From contig NZ_CP046212.1 in the NCBI RefSeq assembly GCF_012570745.1, positions 250,118-314,117 of the forward strand: a DNA stretch of 64,000 bases, written 5' to 3'. The notes below the pieces were generated by a model. It saw nothing but the letters and a program-made list of their open reading frames with translations. It was not told the origin of the DNA and ran no database searches. Below, piece after piece: positions 19,943-30,349 of this stretch (within the stretch, counting starts at the first letter, position 1; every line of letters begins with the position of its first letter). A program made the translations under genes and the position numbers. The DNA comes from Enterobacteriaceae endosymbiont of Donacia dentata (lineage in GTDB: Bacteria > Pseudomonadota > Gammaproteobacteria > Enterobacterales > Enterobacteriaceae).

Positions 19943-20248
19943 TTACCAACTAGCTTTTTTTAATCCTGGAATATCTCCTCTCATAGCTGCTTCTCTAAAT
20001 TTAATTCTACTCAAACCAAATTTTCTTAAAAAAGCGTGTGGCCTACCAGTTAATTTACATCTGTTTCTTTGTCTAGAAATACTAGAATCTCTAGGTAAAG
20101 ATTGTAATTTAAAAATAGCATCCCAACGTAATTTATCTGAAGTATTAATATCAGAAATAATTTTCTTTAATTTTTTTCTTTTTAAAAAAAATTTTTTTCC
20201 TAATTTAATACGTTTTAATTCACGTGCTTTAACAGATTCTTTAGTCAT
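19943..20248 (-). CDS. rpsN: 30S ribosomal protein S14 (zinc-independent form)
   Basis: 101 aa as in E. coli. It ends [20 protein letters not shown] then [16 protein letters not shown]. The paired cysteines of the short zinc-binding form are absent, so this is the long cysteine-free type. Spc operon. Confidence 0.98.
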   Translation of the reverse strand: MTKESVKARELKRIKLGKKFFLKRKKLKKIISDINTSDKLRWDAIFKLQSLPRDSSISRQRNRCKLTGRPHAFLRKFGLSRIKFREAAMRGDIPGLKKASW

Positions 20249-20266
20249 TTTATTTACCTTTTTATT

Positions 20267-20806
20267 TTATATCCTAAATGGAAAATTAAATTCTCTAAAT
20301 AAAGCATAACTTTCTTGAACTGATATTTTATTAGTTGTTATTGCAATATCTAAACCTCGAATATAATCGATTTTATCAAAGTTAATTTCCGGGAAAATTA
20401 TTTGTTCTTTTATACCTATATTATAATTACCATTTTTATCAAAAGATTTTTTAGATAAACCTCTAAAATCTCTAATTCTAGGGATTGCTATCCATAATAA
20501 ACGTTCAAAAAAATACCACATTCTTTGTTTTCTTAAAGTTACTTTACACCCAATAGGATATCCTTTTCTTATTTTAAAACCAGATATTGATTTATGTGAT
20601 TTAGTTACTATAGGTTTTTGTCCACTAATAACTGTTAAATCATTAATAGCATTATCTAAATGTTTTTTATCTAAAATAACTTTACCTACTCCCATATTTA
20701 AAGTAATTTTTTTTATACAAGGAACTTGCATAATAGAATTATATTTAAAGTTTAATATTAGTTTTTCTACTATATTATTTTTATAATAATTATATAATTT
20801 AGACAT
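20267..20806 (-). CDS. rplE: 50S ribosomal protein L5
   Basis: 5S rRNA-binding protein of 179 aa as in E. coli. [31 protein letters not shown] and [10 protein letters not shown] are visible. Spc operon, between rplX and rpsN. Confidence 0.98.
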   Translation of the reverse strand: MSKLYNYYKNNIVEKLILNFKYNSIMQVPCIKKITLNMGVGKVILDKKHLDNAINDLTVISGQKPIVTKSHKSISGFKIRKGYPIGCKVTLRKQRMWYFFERLLWIAIPRIRDFRGLSKKSFDKNGNYNIGIKEQIIFPEINFDKIDYIRGLDIAITTNKISVQESYALFREFNFPFRI

Positions 20807-20824
20807 ATAATAATTATCCTTAAT

Positions 20825-21139
20825 TTATTTAATATATTTATTATTTGATTTAAAAAATCTTCTTTTTATTCCTTTATCATATCGTATACCTATACGATCA
20901 GCTTTTACTGTTTCTGTATTAAAAATAGCAATATTAGAAATATGAACAGCTGCTTCCTTTTCAATAATTCCTCCTGTATGTGATATTGTTGGATTAGGTT
21001 TACTATGTTTTTTAACAATATTTATTCCTTCAACTATTACTAATTTTTTTTTTATAAAAGATTTAATTTTTCCTTTTTTACCTTTATCTTTACCTGTTAA
21101 AATAATTACTAAATCATTACAACGTAATTTACGTATCAT
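20825..21139 (-). CDS. rplX: 50S ribosomal protein L24
   Basis: Early assembly protein of the large subunit, 104 aa as in E. coli. The KOW motif [15 protein letters not shown] is at the N-terminus, followed by [14 protein letters not shown]. Spc operon. Confidence 0.97.
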   Translation of the reverse strand: MIRKLRCNDLVIILTGKDKGKKGKIKSFIKKKLVIVEGINIVKKHSKPNPTISHTGGIIEKEAAVHISNIAIFNTETVKADRIGIRYDKGIKRRFFKSNNKYIK

Positions 21140-21157
21140 AAATTTATATCTCTTTTT

Positions 21158-21529
21158 TTAAATTACTTCGGGGGCTAATGAAATAATTTTCATAAATTTT
21201 TCATTTCTTAATTCCCTAGTAATAGGACCAAAAATTCTTGTTCCAATTAATTGTTCATTACTATCATTTAGTAAAACACATGAGTTATTATCAAAACGTA
21301 TTATAGAACCATCAATACGTCTTATACCTTTTTTAGTTCTTACTACTACTGCTTTTAATACATCTCCTTTTTTTACTTTACCTCTAGGAATAGCATCTTT
21401 TACAGTAATTTTAATAACATCACCAATATTAGCATATCTACGACGTGATCCTCCTAATACTTTAATACACATTACACTACGAGCCCCAGAATTATCTGCA
21501 ACATTTAATATTGTATGTTCTTGTATCAT
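21158..21529 (-). CDS. rplN: 50S ribosomal protein L14
   Basis: Large-subunit protein at the intersubunit face, 123 aa as in E. coli. It begins [20 protein letters not shown] and ends [16 protein letters not shown]. First gene of the spc operon, separated from rpsQ by 111 bp in which a promoter may lie. Confidence 0.98.
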   Translation of the reverse strand: MIQEHTILNVADNSGARSVMCIKVLGGSRRRYANIGDVIKITVKDAIPRGKVKKGDVLKAVVVRTKKGIRRIDGSIIRFDNNSCVLLNDSNEQLIGTRIFGPITRELRNEKFMKIISLAPEVI

Positions 21530-21605
21530 ATGATTATCTTTATATATAATTGTTAATATATTTTAAAAATAATTTTATAAATAAAATTATTATTTAAATA
21601 AATAT

Positions 21606-21623
21606 TTATTATTATTATTATTA
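21606..21623. repeat. TTA trinucleotide repeat, six copies
   Basis: Six perfect TTA units between rpsQ and rplN, at the boundary of the S10 and spc operons. Probably a simple product of A+T-rich slippage. Confidence 0.7.
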
Positions 21624-21640
21624 TTTAAAGGATTAAATAA

Positions 21641-21895
21641 CTAAATTAGTGATTTTTTTATGATATTAACTAAAATCCAAGATTTAGTTTTTGATAATGG
21701 ACGGCATTCTTTAATTTCAACAATATCTCCAACATTACATATATTTTTTTCATCATGAACATGTAATTTTGTAGTACGATTAATAAATTTACCATAAATT
21801 GGATGTTTTATTAATCTTGTAATGTTTACTACAATTGATTTTTGCATTTTATTACTTTTTACTTTTCCTTTTAAAATTTTTATTGTTTTTTTCAT
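21641..21895 (-). CDS. rpsQ: 30S ribosomal protein S17
   Basis: 84 aa as in E. coli. The motif [18 protein letters not shown] and [13 protein letters not shown] are diagnostic. Last gene of the S10 operon. Confidence 0.97.
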   Translation of the reverse strand: MKKTIKILKGKVKSNKMQKSIVVNITRLIKHPIYGKFINRTTKLHVHDEKNICNVGDIVEIKECRPLSKTKSWILVNIIKKSLI

Positions 21896-21899
21896 AATA

Positions 21900-22097
21900 T
21901 TATAATCTTTTTATTTTTCTTTGCATTAAAATTGTTTTTATTCTTGCAATATTTTTTCTTGATTTTTTTAATAAATGACTTTGTTTTAAATTTCCTGAAT
22001 TTAGTTGTATTTTTAAATTAAATTGTTCTCTTGATAAACTTAATAATTCATCTTTTAATTCTTTATTATTTTTTTTTAAAATATCATTTATTTTCAT
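21900..22097 (-). CDS. rpmC: 50S ribosomal protein L29
   Basis: 65 aa (E. coli 63), all helical, with [15 protein letters not shown] and [19 protein letters not shown]. It lies near the peptide exit tunnel in the ribosome. S10 operon, 4 nt from rpsQ. Confidence 0.96.
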   Translation of the reverse strand: MKINDILKKNNKELKDELLSLSREQFNLKIQLNSGNLKQSHLLKKSRKNIARIKTILMQRKIKRL

Positions 22098-22105
22098 ATG
22101 TATTT

Positions 22106-22507
22106 TTATTTTTTTAAAAAAATTGTTTGTATAGGTAATTTTGCAGAACCTAATTTAAATGCTTTACGAGCTACAATTTCTGATACTCCATCAATTTCAT
22201 ACAACATTCTTCCTGGTTGTACTAAAGCAACCCAATATTCTACATTACCTTTACCTTTACCCATTCTAACTTCTAGAGGTTTTTCTGTTATAGGTTTATC
22301 TGGGAAAATTCTTATCCAAATTTTCCCTTGTCTTTTAACTGCATGACTAATTGCTCTTCTTGCTGATTCTATTTGTTTTGAAGTAATTCTACCTCTATTA
22401 ACAGCTTTTAATCCATAAGTTCCAAAATTAATATTCATACCTATAACAATACCCCTATTCCTTCCTTTTTGCATTTTTCTAAATTTAGTACGTTTTGGTT
22501 GTAACAT
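22106..22507 (-). CDS. rplP: 50S ribosomal protein L16
   Basis: 133 aa (E. coli 136). The family N-terminus [19 protein letters not shown] sets the start at ATG 22507; the frame is also open from a TTG 9 nt upstream, but AGAGG is well spaced for the [23 protein letters not shown] is intact. S10 operon. Confidence 0.96.
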   Translation of the reverse strand: MLQPKRTKFRKMQKGRNRGIVIGMNINFGTYGLKAVNRGRITSKQIESARRAISHAVKRQGKIWIRIFPDKPITEKPLEVRMGKGKGNVEYWVALVQPGRMLYEIDGVSEIVARKAFKLGSAKLPIQTIFLKK

Positions 22508-22526
22508 TATATACAAACCTCTTTTA

Positions 22527-23234
22527 TTATTTACGTCTTTTATTACGTTGAGTTCTATAAGGATTAATAATAGGTTTTGTAAAAATTGATGTTTCTTGTG
22601 AAGAATTTTTTAAAATTTCTCCTTTAAAAATCCAAACTTTAACACCTATTATACCATAGGTAGTATTAGCTTCTGATAAACTAAAATCTATATCTGCTCT
22701 CAAAGTATGTAAAGGAACTCTTCCTTCTCTATACCATTCTGTTCTTGCAATTTCAGTACCTCCTAAACGACCACTTACTTCTACTTTAACTCCTTTAGCT
22801 CCTAATCGCATTGCATTTTGTACTGCTCTTTTCATTGCTCTTCTAAACATTACTCTTTTTTCTAATTGTGAAGATATAATATTAGCAATTAATTTAGCTT
22901 CTAATTCTGGTTTTCTTATTTCTGTTATATTAATTTGTGCTGGTACTCCCGTTATTTTAGATATATTTTTTCTAAGTTTTTCAACATCTTCACCTTTTTT
23001 ACCAATAACTATACCAGGACGTGCTGTATAAATATTAATTCTAATACTTTTAGATGGTCTTTCTATTATGATTTTTGATACAGAAGCTTTTACTAATTTT
23101 TTATTTAAATATTTTCTAACTTTAAAATCACTATGTAAATAATTAGCATAATCTTTTGTATTTGCAAACCAAATAGAATTCCAGATTTTTATGATACCTA
23201 ATCTTAACCCATTTGGATGTGTTTTTTGTCCCAT
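22527..23234 (-). CDS. rpsC: 30S ribosomal protein S3
   Basis: 235 aa (E. coli 233). The conserved N-terminus [14 protein letters not shown] places the start at ATG 23234. An upstream TTG in frame is part of the TTGGAG ribosome-binding site itself, with GGAG 9 nt before the ATG. The KH domain shows [20 protein letters not shown]10 operon. Confidence 0.97.
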   Translation of the reverse strand: MGQKTHPNGLRLGIIKIWNSIWFANTKDYANYLHSDFKVRKYLNKKLVKASVSKIIIERPSKSIRINIYTARPGIVIGKKGEDVEKLRKNISKITGVPAQINITEIRKPELEAKLIANIISSQLEKRVMFRRAMKRAVQNAMRLGAKGVKVEVSGRLGGTEIARTEWYREGRVPLHTLRADIDFSLSEANTTYGIIGVKVWIFKGEILKNSSQETSIFTKPIINPYRTQRNKRRK

Positions 23235-23253
23235 TAAATATTTCTCCAATTAA

Positions 23254-23589
23254 TTATATATGATCTGATAATATAATAGTAATATGACTTGTATATTTTA
23301 AAATTCGATCAGAACGTCCTTTAGCACGTGGCATAATACGTTTCATATTCGTTCCTAAATCTATAAAAATTTTAAATACAATTAAATTATCAATATCTAA
23401 TCCATAATTATGTTCAGCATTTGCTATAGCCGAATTTAATACTTTTTTAATTAAAAAAGAAGATTTTTTATTAGAAAAATTTACAATATCTAAAGCTTGA
23501 GATATTTTTTTACCTCTAATTAAATTAGCTATTAATCTTAATTTTTGTGCAGAAGAACGTGCATATTTATGTTTTGCTAAAATTTCCAT
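23254..23589 (-). CDS. rplV: 50S ribosomal protein L22
   Basis: 111 aa (E. coli 110). It lines the peptide exit tunnel. [20 protein letters not shown] and the C-terminal loop region [15 protein letters not shown] are clear. S10 operon. Confidence 0.97.
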   Translation of the reverse strand: MEILAKHKYARSSAQKLRLIANLIRGKKISQALDIVNFSNKKSSFLIKKVLNSAIANAEHNYGLDIDNLIVFKIFIDLGTNMKRIMPRAKGRSDRILKYTSHITIILSDHI

Positions 23590-23626
23590 TTTTTTCCTTA
23601 ATTAAATAAATATTTACAATAAATAT

Positions 23627-23914
23627 TTATTTTTTTGAAGTTTTTGTAATTTTTTTATCAGCAGTATGTCCTCTGTATGTACGTGTTGGTGAAAATTCAC
23701 CTAATTTATGACCAACCATTTCTTCAGAAATATATACTGGAATATGTTGTTTACCATTATGTACAGCAATAGTTAATCCTATCATATTTGGAAATATAGT
23801 AGAACGTCTAGACCAAGTACGTAATGGTTTTTTGTCTTTATTTTTTATTGCTTTTTCAACTTTTTTTAATAAATGTTGATCAATAAAAGGACCTTTTTTT
23901 AAAGAACGAGGCAT
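23627..23914 (-). CDS. rpsS: 30S ribosomal protein S19
   Basis: 95 aa (E. coli 92). It begins [20 protein letters not shown] and contains [20 protein letters not shown] and [22 protein letters not shown] precedes the ATG. S10 operon. Confidence 0.98.
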   Translation of the reverse strand: MPRSLKKGPFIDQHLLKKVEKAIKNKDKKPLRTWSRRSTIFPNMIGLTIAVHNGKQHIPVYISEEMVGHKLGEFSPTRTYRGHTADKKITKTSKK

Positions 23915-23923
23915 ATTTATCCT

Positions 23924-24745
23924 TTACTTATTACGATGTTTAATAATATATTTATCTGTTCTTTTATTCTTTCTTGTTTTTTTACCTTTAGTCTGTATTC
24001 CCCATGGAGTTACAGGATGTTTTCCAAAATTTTTACCTTCTCCTCCTCCATGAGGATGATCTATGGGATTCATAGCTGTACCTCTAACAGTAGGTCTAAT
24101 TCCTTTCCAACGTTTAGCTCCTGCTTTACCAAAAGATTTTAACATATGTTCATTATTACCAATCTCACCTAATGTTGCTCGACAATTAGATTGTATTTTA
24201 CGAATTTCTCCTGACTTTAATCTTACAGTTATATATAATTTTTCTTTAGCTATTAATTGTACATATGTTCCAGCTGCTCTGGCAATTTGACCACCTTTAC
24301 CAGGTTTCATCTCAACATTATGTAAAATAGAACCCACTGGAATATTATTCATTGGTAATGTATTACCAATTTTTATACTAGCATTTTTTCCTGATTTAAT
24401 AATATCTCCAATTTTTAAATTTTTAGGAGATAAAATATAGTTTCTTACACCATCTTTATATTTAATTAATGCAATATGTGCTGAACGATTAGGATCATAT
24501 TCAATTCTTTCAACTATAGCAGAAATATCATCTTTATTTCTTTTAAAATCTATAATACGATATAATTTTTTATGTCCTCCACCAATATGACGAGTTGTTA
24601 TACGACCATAATTATTTCTACCATTTGATTTATTTTTTTTTGATATTTGAGAAAATAAAGGTTTACCTTTATATAAATAATTATTAACAACTTTAATCAT
24701 ATGACGTCTTCCAGGGGAAGTAGGTTTATATTTTTTAATTGTCAT
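23924..24745 (-). CDS. rplB: 50S ribosomal protein L2
   Basis: Protein close to the peptidyl-transferase centre, 273 aa as in E. coli. It has [14 protein letters not shown], the central RNA-binding region and the C-terminal [18 protein letters not shown] with the conserved histidine. S10 operon. Confidence 0.98.
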   Translation of the reverse strand: MTIKKYKPTSPGRRHMIKVVNNYLYKGKPLFSQISKKNKSNGRNNYGRITTRHIGGGHKKLYRIIDFKRNKDDISAIVERIEYDPNRSAHIALIKYKDGVRNYILSPKNLKIGDIIKSGKNASIKIGNTLPMNNIPVGSILHNVEMKPGKGGQIARAAGTYVQLIAKEKLYITVRLKSGEIRKIQSNCRATLGEIGNNEHMLKSFGKAGAKRWKGIRPTVRGTAMNPIDHPHGGGEGKNFGKHPVTPWGIQTKGKKTRKNKRTDKYIIKHRNK

Positions 24746-24763
24746 ATTTTATTAATTTAATCC

Positions 24764-25069
24764 TTATAAATTTTTATTTATATTAAAATCAATATTCTGA
24801 TTTTTTTCTAATAATATATATGCTTTTTTCCAATCATTACGTTTATAAGTATATTTTTTATTTTTTTTAAGTTTACCTTTTACAATTAAGGTATTAATAT
24901 TTTTAACATCAACATTAAATATTCTTTTGATTGCTTTTTTAATATCTATTTTTGTTGCTTTTTTAGAAACTTTTATAATTAAAATATTATTTTTTTCAGA
25001 AATAAAAGAAGATTTTTCAGAAAAATGTGGACCTTTTATAATTTTAAAATCATATTCTTTTAAAATCAT
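24764..25069 (-). CDS. rplW: 50S ribosomal protein L23
   Basis: 101 aa (E. coli 100). Exit-tunnel protein that docks trigger factor and SRP. It has IIKGPHFSEKSSFISEKNN and a C-terminal NDWKKAYILLEKNQNIDF. Its ATG overlaps the rplD stop by 4 nt (ATGA), so translation is coupled. S10 operon. Confidence 0.96.
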   Translation of the reverse strand: MILKEYDFKIIKGPHFSEKSSFISEKNNILIIKVSKKATKIDIKKAIKRIFNVDVKNINTLIVKGKLKKNKKYTYKRNDWKKAYILLEKNQNIDFNINKNL

Positions 25070-25671
25070 GATAATATCTCTTCTATATGTTTAATAGCAT
25101 TAACAGTTATAATTATTTTATTTGAATTTATTAAATAAAGAGGATTTATATTAATTGAATTTTTTATTCTTATATTATATAAATTACGAGATGCCAAAAA
25201 TAAATTTTTATCAATAAATGTTGTAATAATCATTATTTTATGTGACAAATATTCTTTTAATTTTTTAATTAATATTTTAGTTTTTGGTTTATTTATTATA
25301 AATTCTTTTACTAAAATTAATCTTTTTTTTCTAATTAATTCTGAAAAAATACTTTTTAACGCACCACGAAACATTTTTTTATTAATTTTTTTATTATATA
25401 TTTTATTTTTTGAAGCAAAAGTTACTCCACCTGAACGCCAAATTGGACTTTTTACAGAACCAGCTCTTGCTTTACCAGTTCCTTTTTGTCTCCATGGTTT
25501 TTTCCCAGAACCGATGACTTCTCCTCTAGTTTTTTGAGCTTTTGTTCCTTGTCTTCCTATTGTTCTATAAGATTCTATTATCTGATGTATTAATGATTTA
25601 TTATAATTTCTATTAAAAATTTTATCTGAAACTATAACTACATCTTTTGTATCTCTTGTTATAATCTCCAT
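25066..25671 (-). CDS. rplD: 50S ribosomal protein L4
   Basis: 201 aa as in E. coli. The tunnel loop is intact: GRQGTKAQKTRGEVIGSGKK then PWRQKGTGKARAGS. The C-terminal half is diverged and isoleucine-rich. In E. coli L4 represses the S10 operon. S10 operon, overlapping rplW by 4 nt. Confidence 0.97.
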   Translation of the reverse strand: MEIITRDTKDVVIVSDKIFNRNYNKSLIHQIIESYRTIGRQGTKAQKTRGEVIGSGKKPWRQKGTGKARAGSVKSPIWRSGGVTFASKNKIYNKKINKKMFRGALKSIFSELIRKKRLILVKEFIINKPKTKILIKKLKEYLSHKIMIITTFIDKNLFLASRNLYNIRIKNSININPLYLINSNKIIITVNAIKHIEEILS

Positions 25672-25710
25672 TATTATTACCTAATAATATAATATTTTAT
25701 TTATATAGAT

Positions 25711-26346
25711 TTAAACTTTAATTGCTGGTTTTACAACTACATTACTTCCTGTATATCCAGGTACAGCACCTTTTATTAACATTAAATTTTTTATTAAATT
25801 TATTTTAACAATATGTAAATTTTGAATAGTAATTTTTTTATTACCTAATTGTCCAGCCATCTTTTTCCCTTTAAATACTTTTCCTGGAGTTTGATTTTGA
25901 CCAATTGATCCTGGAACTCTATGTGATAGAGAATTACCATGACTAGCATCTTGTGTTTTAAAATTCCATCTTTTTACAGTACCTGAAAAACCTTTTCCTT
26001 TTGAAATACCAGTAATATCAACTTTTGCTATTTTTTTAAAAATATCAATATTTAATTTTTGTCCAACATAAAATTTATTTTTTTCATTATTAGAAATACG
26101 ATATTCCCATAAAATATATCCTGCTTCAGTTTTAGCTTTTGCAAAATGTCCTATTTCAGATTTATTTATTCGACTAGTTTTTTTAAAACCTGTTGTCATT
26201 TGTATAGCATTATAACCATCATTTAAAACATTTTTAATTTGTGTAATACGAATATTTTCAAATTGTATAACAGTTATTGGAATAGATATTCCAGTATCAG
26301 TAAAAATTCTAGTCATACCCATTTTTTTCCCAATTAATCCAATCAT
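25711..26346 (-). CDS. rplC: 50S ribosomal protein L3
   Basis: 211 aa (E. coli 209). The start is ATG 26346 ([15 protein letters not shown]); an in-frame GTG 12 nt upstream is part of the GTGGAG ribosome-binding site, with GGAG 6 nt before the ATG. The RNA-binding loop [20 protein letters not shown] and [20 protein letters not shown] are intact. S10 operon. Confidence 0.97.
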   Translation of the reverse strand: MIGLIGKKMGMTRIFTDTGISIPITVIQFENIRITQIKNVLNDGYNAIQMTTGFKKTSRINKSEIGHFAKAKTEAGYILWEYRISNNEKNKFYVGQKLNIDIFKKIAKVDITGISKGKGFSGTVKRWNFKTQDASHGNSLSHRVPGSIGQNQTPGKVFKGKKMAGQLGNKKITIQNLHIVKINLIKNLMLIKGAVPGYTGSNVVVKPAIKV

Positions 26347-26393
26347 TATATGCTCCACATGAATAATGTTTAAAAATTGTAATAGATTTTTTA

Positions 26394-26744
<351 letters not shown>

Positions 26745-26942
26745 CTATAAATTTATAATAATATTGAGAGCACCTATTTGGTTATATTTAAAAATAATAC
26801 TAATTATATTATTATGACTTATAAAGTATTAATAAAGCAATATATTTTCATTTATAAAATTAAAAAAAACTATATAATAATTATTAATATTATTTATAAT
26901 AAAATAATAATTAGAATTATTTTAAATAAAAATATATTTGAT

Positions 26943-27374
26943 ATGGAACAAAATTATAACATAACATTATTAGCTTTTGATTATGGTATTAAAAATATAG
27001 GAGTTGCTGTTGGACAAAGTATTATAGGAATAGCACATACACTAAAATTTATTAAAAATAAAAAATCTGGAGTTATTAATTGGGATATATTATATAATTT
27101 AATAAATGAATGGAATCCAAAAAAAATTATAGTAGGATTACCATTACAAATGGATGGTAGTCAACAATATATTACTATATTAACTAAAAAATTTGCTTAT
27201 TATATAGAAAAAGAATTTAATATAAACGTAGAATTACATGATGAAAGATTAAGTACTGTTGAAGCTAAATATCTTTTATTTAAGTATGGAGGATGTAAAA
27301 TATTAAAAAAAAATAATATTAATTCTTTATCTGCATCAATTATTTTACAGAGTTGGTTTGAAAAAAATAAATAA
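26943..27374 (+). CDS. ruvX: RuvX/YqgF, Holliday-junction resolvase fold protein
   Basis: RNase H-like protein linked to pre-16S rRNA 5' processing. 143 aa from ATG 26943 (E. coli 138). The frame is open 165 bp further upstream, but that part is low-complexity and lacks homology, so the start at MEQNYNITLLAFDYG is preferred. DYGIKNIGVAVGQ, IVGLPLQMDGS and LHDERLSTVEAK are all intact. First gene of a block ruvX-yggT-hemW-(trmB)-yggX that keeps the E. coli 66-67 min order. Confidence 0.94.
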   Translation: MEQNYNITLLAFDYGIKNIGVAVGQSIIGIAHTLKFIKNKKSGVINWDILYNLINEWNPKKIIVGLPLQMDGSQQYITILTKKFAYYIEKEFNINVELHDERLSTVEAKYLLFKYGGCKILKKNNINSLSASIILQSWFEKNK

Positions 27375-27447
27375 AATTTTATATTAAATTAGATATTTAA
27401 TATAAAAATTTTTTGTATAAAGTATTTTTAATGTAATTTAGGAATCT

Positions 27448-28008
27448 ATGATAACAACAATATTTTTATGTAAAAATTTAATGGAAATAATAATATTAAT
27501 TTTTTTATTACGATTATGGATTTTTTTTACTATAAAGAATAATTGTAATTCTTTTACAAAATTTATTTTTTTACTAACAGAAATATTTTTAATATATATA
27601 AAAAAAATAGTTCCTAACATAAAAAAAAATGAATTTTTACCTTTATTAACATTAATATTTTTAATATTTATTAAATATCCAGTAATAATATTACTACAAA
27701 ATGGAAATTTATTTCATCATAATTTAATTTTTTATATATTTATAAGTATTTTAATTTTATTAAAATCTTTTGGATATTTATTTTTTTGGATAATAAATAT
27801 ATATTTATTTACTTATTTTATTAATATAAAATTTAATAATATTAATTATATTATAGATCAATTAGTTAACCAAATTTTATATTTTGTAAAAAAAATTTTT
27901 CCAAATATTTATAATATAAATTTATTTTTATTAATAATTAATTTAATTTTATATTTAATTAATAATTTATTAACAAATTTTTTTCCTCAATTGTGGTTTT
28001 TAATATAA
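27448..28008 (+). CDS. yggT: YggT family membrane protein
   Basis: 186 aa (E. coli 188), strongly hydrophobic with four to six predicted membrane segments. The two tandem YGGT units are recognisable by spacing: LLRLWIFF...IKKIVPNI and, in the second half, LVNQILYFVKKIFPNI. Its role is not well defined in the family. Identification rests on this internal duplication, on length and on the place between ruvX and hemW; yggS, yggU and rdgB, which are near it in E. coli, are absent. AGGA lies 4 nt before the ATG. Confidence 0.8.
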   Translation: MITTIFLCKNLMEIIILIFLLRLWIFFTIKNNCNSFTKFIFLLTEIFLIYIKKIVPNIKKNEFLPLLTLIFLIFIKYPVIILLQNGNLFHHNLIFYIFISILILLKSFGYLFFWIINIYLFTYFINIKFNNINYIIDQLVNQILYFVKKIFPNIYNINLFLLIINLILYLINNLLTNFFPQLWFLI

Positions 28009-28018
28009 TATATTATAT

Positions 28019-29167
28019 ATGATTAAATTAAATCAACATTTATATAGTTTATATATTCATATTCCTTGGTGTTTAAAAAAATGTCCTTATTGTGATTTTT
28101 ATTCTTCTATTTTTATTAAAAATAAAAAAAAAATATATAAAAAATACATAAATAGTCTTTTACTTGATTTAGAACATGATTTAATTTTCATTAAAAATAA
28201 TATTTATATTACAAGTATTTTTTTAGGTGGAGGTACTCCAAGTTTAATAGATCCAAAATTAATTTTTTTTTTATTAAGTGAAATAAGAAAAAAAGTTTAT
28301 ATATCAAAATCTGTAGAAATTACTATTGAGATAAATCCATCTTCTATTTCTGAAACAAAAATTATAAATTATATAAAAAGTGGAATTAATCGTTTTTCAT
28401 TAGGAATTCAAAGTTTTGATGATAATAATTTAAAAATTTTAGGAAGAATACATACATCTAAAGATGCTATAAATGCAATCAATATTTTAATTAAAAACAA
28501 AATATCAAATTTTAATTTAGATATAATTTATGGAATACCTGGTCAATCATTAAAAAATTCTTGTAATGATTTATATCAAGCTATTTCTTTTAATCCTAAT
28601 CATATTTCATGGTATCAATTAACGATTGAAAAAAATACAATTTTTGAAAAATATATACCTAAAAATCTTTTAAATGATAATTTATTATGGAAAATATTTG
28701 TAAAAGGTATTAAAATTTTACAAAAAAATCAATATTTTCAATATGAAATTTCTTCTTTTGTTAAAAATAAAAATTATATGTGTAAACATAATCTTAATTA
28801 TTGGTATTTTGGAAATTATTTAGGTATTGGTTGTTCAGCTCATAGTAAAGTAAATATTTTCAATAATCAAATTATTAGAATTATTAAAAATAAAAATATT
28901 AGACAATATATAAATGGACATTTTATATCATATAAAAAAAAAATTTTATCAAAAGATATAGTTTTTGAATTTTTTTTAAATCGTTTTCGTTTATATAAAA
29001 AAATAAAAAAAACAGAATTAAAAAAATTAATAAATATAAATACAAATATTATGTTTTGTATTCAAAAAGCATTAAAATTAGGATATTTACAAGAAAATAA
29101 TGATTTTTGGTTTGTAACAAATAAAGGACATCTATATTTAAATAATTTACTAGAAATTTTTCTTTAG
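28019..29167 (+). CDS. hemW: HemW, radical SAM heme chaperone (formerly oxygen-independent coproporphyrinogen oxidase-like)
   Basis: 382 aa (E. coli 378). The radical SAM cluster motif is C18-x3-C22-x2-C25 (IPWCLKKCPYCDF). GGGTPSLI, the SLGIQSFDD segment and the HNLNYW motif follow, which separates HemW/HemN from other radical SAM proteins. HemW is reported to bind and deliver heme and is not a coproporphyrinogen oxidase. Its stop overlaps the convergent trmB stop by 4 nt. Confidence 0.93.
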   Translation: MIKLNQHLYSLYIHIPWCLKKCPYCDFYSSIFIKNKKKIYKKYINSLLLDLEHDLIFIKNNIYITSIFLGGGTPSLIDPKLIFFLLSEIRKKVYISKSVEITIEINPSSISETKIINYIKSGINRFSLGIQSFDDNNLKILGRIHTSKDAINAINILIKNKISNFNLDIIYGIPGQSLKNSCNDLYQAISFNPNHISWYQLTIEKNTIFEKYIPKNLLNDNLLWKIFVKGIKILQKNQYFQYEISSFVKNKNYMCKHNLNYWYFGNYLGIGCSAHSKVNIFNNQIIRIIKNKNIRQYINGHFISYKKKILSKDIVFEFFLNRFRLYKKIKKTELKKLININTNIMFCIQKALKLGYLQENNDFWFVTNKGHLYLNNLLEIFL

Positions 29168-29862
29168 AAAAAAGATATTTTTTGATATTCTATGTAAAAT
29201 ATTTTTTTATTTTGTATTTTTGCTTTGTCTAAAAATTTTGTACTTAAAGATAATATATTAAAATTTTTATATATATTTTTATATTCATTAGATTTAATAA
29301 TAATAAATTTATTTTTATGTTTAAGATTTTTTATACAAGAAATAATATCAATATAATAATCATAACAATCAGTAATAATATATAATAATCCTTTATTTTT
29401 TAATTTATAAAATAAATTTTGAATAAAAATTATTTTTAGTAATCTTCTTTTTTTATGTTTTAATTTTGGCCATGGATCAGGAAAATATAATTGAATTAAT
29501 TTTATTGAACAATTAGGAATCATATATTTAAATACAAAAAAAACATCACAATAAATTAATTTTAAATTTTTAATATTATTTTTCACAATATTTTTAAGAC
29601 AATTAATAATTCCTGGTAAATATATTTCTACTGCAATAAAATTATATTGCCAATTATTAATGGCAAAATTACAAATATTATTATCTGTACCGAAACCAAT
29701 ATCAAATATAATTGGAAATTTATTATTAAAATAATGTTGAAAATTTATAATTTTTTTTTGATTTTTAATACTAAAAAAATTAAAATATTTAGAAAAAAAT
29801 ATATTGTTAAATTTTGTTAATTTTCTATATCGACAACGATAACTTTTAATATTATTATTCAT
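29164..29862 (-). CDS. trmB: tRNA (guanine-46-N7) methyltransferase TrmB, somewhat degenerate
   Basis: Makes m7G46 in the tRNA variable loop. 232 aa (E. coli 239). The SAM-binding region reads FDIGFGTD where E. coli has LEIGFGMG, so the last glycine of the loop is aspartate. The family signature YFPDPWPKLKHKKRR is well kept. The TDW motif reads TDC and the C-terminal TKFE segment reads STKFLDK. Identity is clear from the signature and from place between hemW and yggX, but full activity is uncertain. Confidence 0.88.
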   Translation of the reverse strand: MNNNIKSYRCRYRKLTKFNNIFFSKYFNFFSIKNQKKIINFQHYFNNKFPIIFDIGFGTDNNICNFAINNWQYNFIAVEIYLPGIINCLKNIVKNNIKNLKLIYCDVFFVFKYMIPNCSIKLIQLYFPDPWPKLKHKKRRLLKIIFIQNLFYKLKNKGLLYIITDCYDYYIDIISCIKNLKHKNKFIIIKSNEYKNIYKNFNILSLSTKFLDKAKIQNKKIFYIEYQKISFF

Positions 29863-29933
29863 AGTTTTGTATAAATATTATTTTATATATAAAGTATATA
29901 ATTAATTAAATAAATCATTAAGGATTATATATT

Positions 29934-30167
29934 ATGTCAAAAAAAATTTTTTGTATTTATTTTCAAAAAAAATTAGAACAATTAAATCATAAAGTATATC
30001 CAGGTAATATAGGTAATATTATTTTTTATCATATATCTAAAAAAGCATGGTCTGAATGGCTAATTTATCAAACTAAAATAATTAATGAAAAAAAATTAAA
30101 TATGATAAAAGAAAAAAATATTATTTTTTTAGAAAATAAAATGATTAAATTTCTTTTTTGTAAATAA
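29934..30167 (+). CDS. yggX: YggX, iron-trafficking / oxidative-damage protection protein, C-terminally short
   Basis: 77 aa against 91 in E. coli. MSKKIFCIYFQKKLEQLNHK with the conserved cysteine C7, YPGNIG, ISKKAWSEW and IINEKKLNM match the family. It ends KFLFCK where E. coli continues for about 14 residues, so the flexible tail is missing. AAGGA lies upstream of the ATG. It may protect iron-sulfur clusters; HemW and MiaB in this window are cluster proteins. Confidence 0.92.
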   Translation: MSKKIFCIYFQKKLEQLNHKVYPGNIGNIIFYHISKKAWSEWLIYQTKIINEKKLNMIKEKNIIFLENKMIKFLFCK

Positions 30168-30194
30168 AAAAATTAATAAAAAATTATAAAATAT

Positions 30195-30267
30195 TGGAGC
30201 TAAGCGGAATCGAACCGCTGACCCTCTGCGTGCAAAGCAGATGCTCTACCATCTGAGCTATAGCCCC
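30195..30267 (-). tRNA. tRNA-Ala (anticodon TGC)
   Basis: The minus-strand gene begins GGGGCTATAGCTCAG with anticodon loop TTTGCAC, nearly identical to E. coli alaT. CCA is not encoded. It lies 8 bp after tRNA-Ile, the order found in 16S-23S rRNA spacers, but no rRNA is adjacent. Confidence 0.97.
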
Positions 30268-30275
30268 TATTTTTT

Positions 30276-30349
30276 TAGGCTTGAGTGGACTTGAACCACT
30301 GACCTCACCCTTATCAGGGGTGTGCTCTAACCAACTGAGCTACAAGCCT
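30276..30349 (-). tRNA. tRNA-Ile (anticodon GAT)
   Basis: The minus-strand gene begins AGGCTTGTAGCTCAG with anticodon loop CTGATAA, nearly identical to E. coli ileT. CCA is not encoded. First gene of the orphan Ile-Ala pair. Confidence 0.97.

Noticed and set aside
26778..26942. 55-codon N-terminal extension of ruvX
   Set aside because: It is low-complexity I/N/K sequence with no homology, and the family N-terminus begins at the ATG at 26943.
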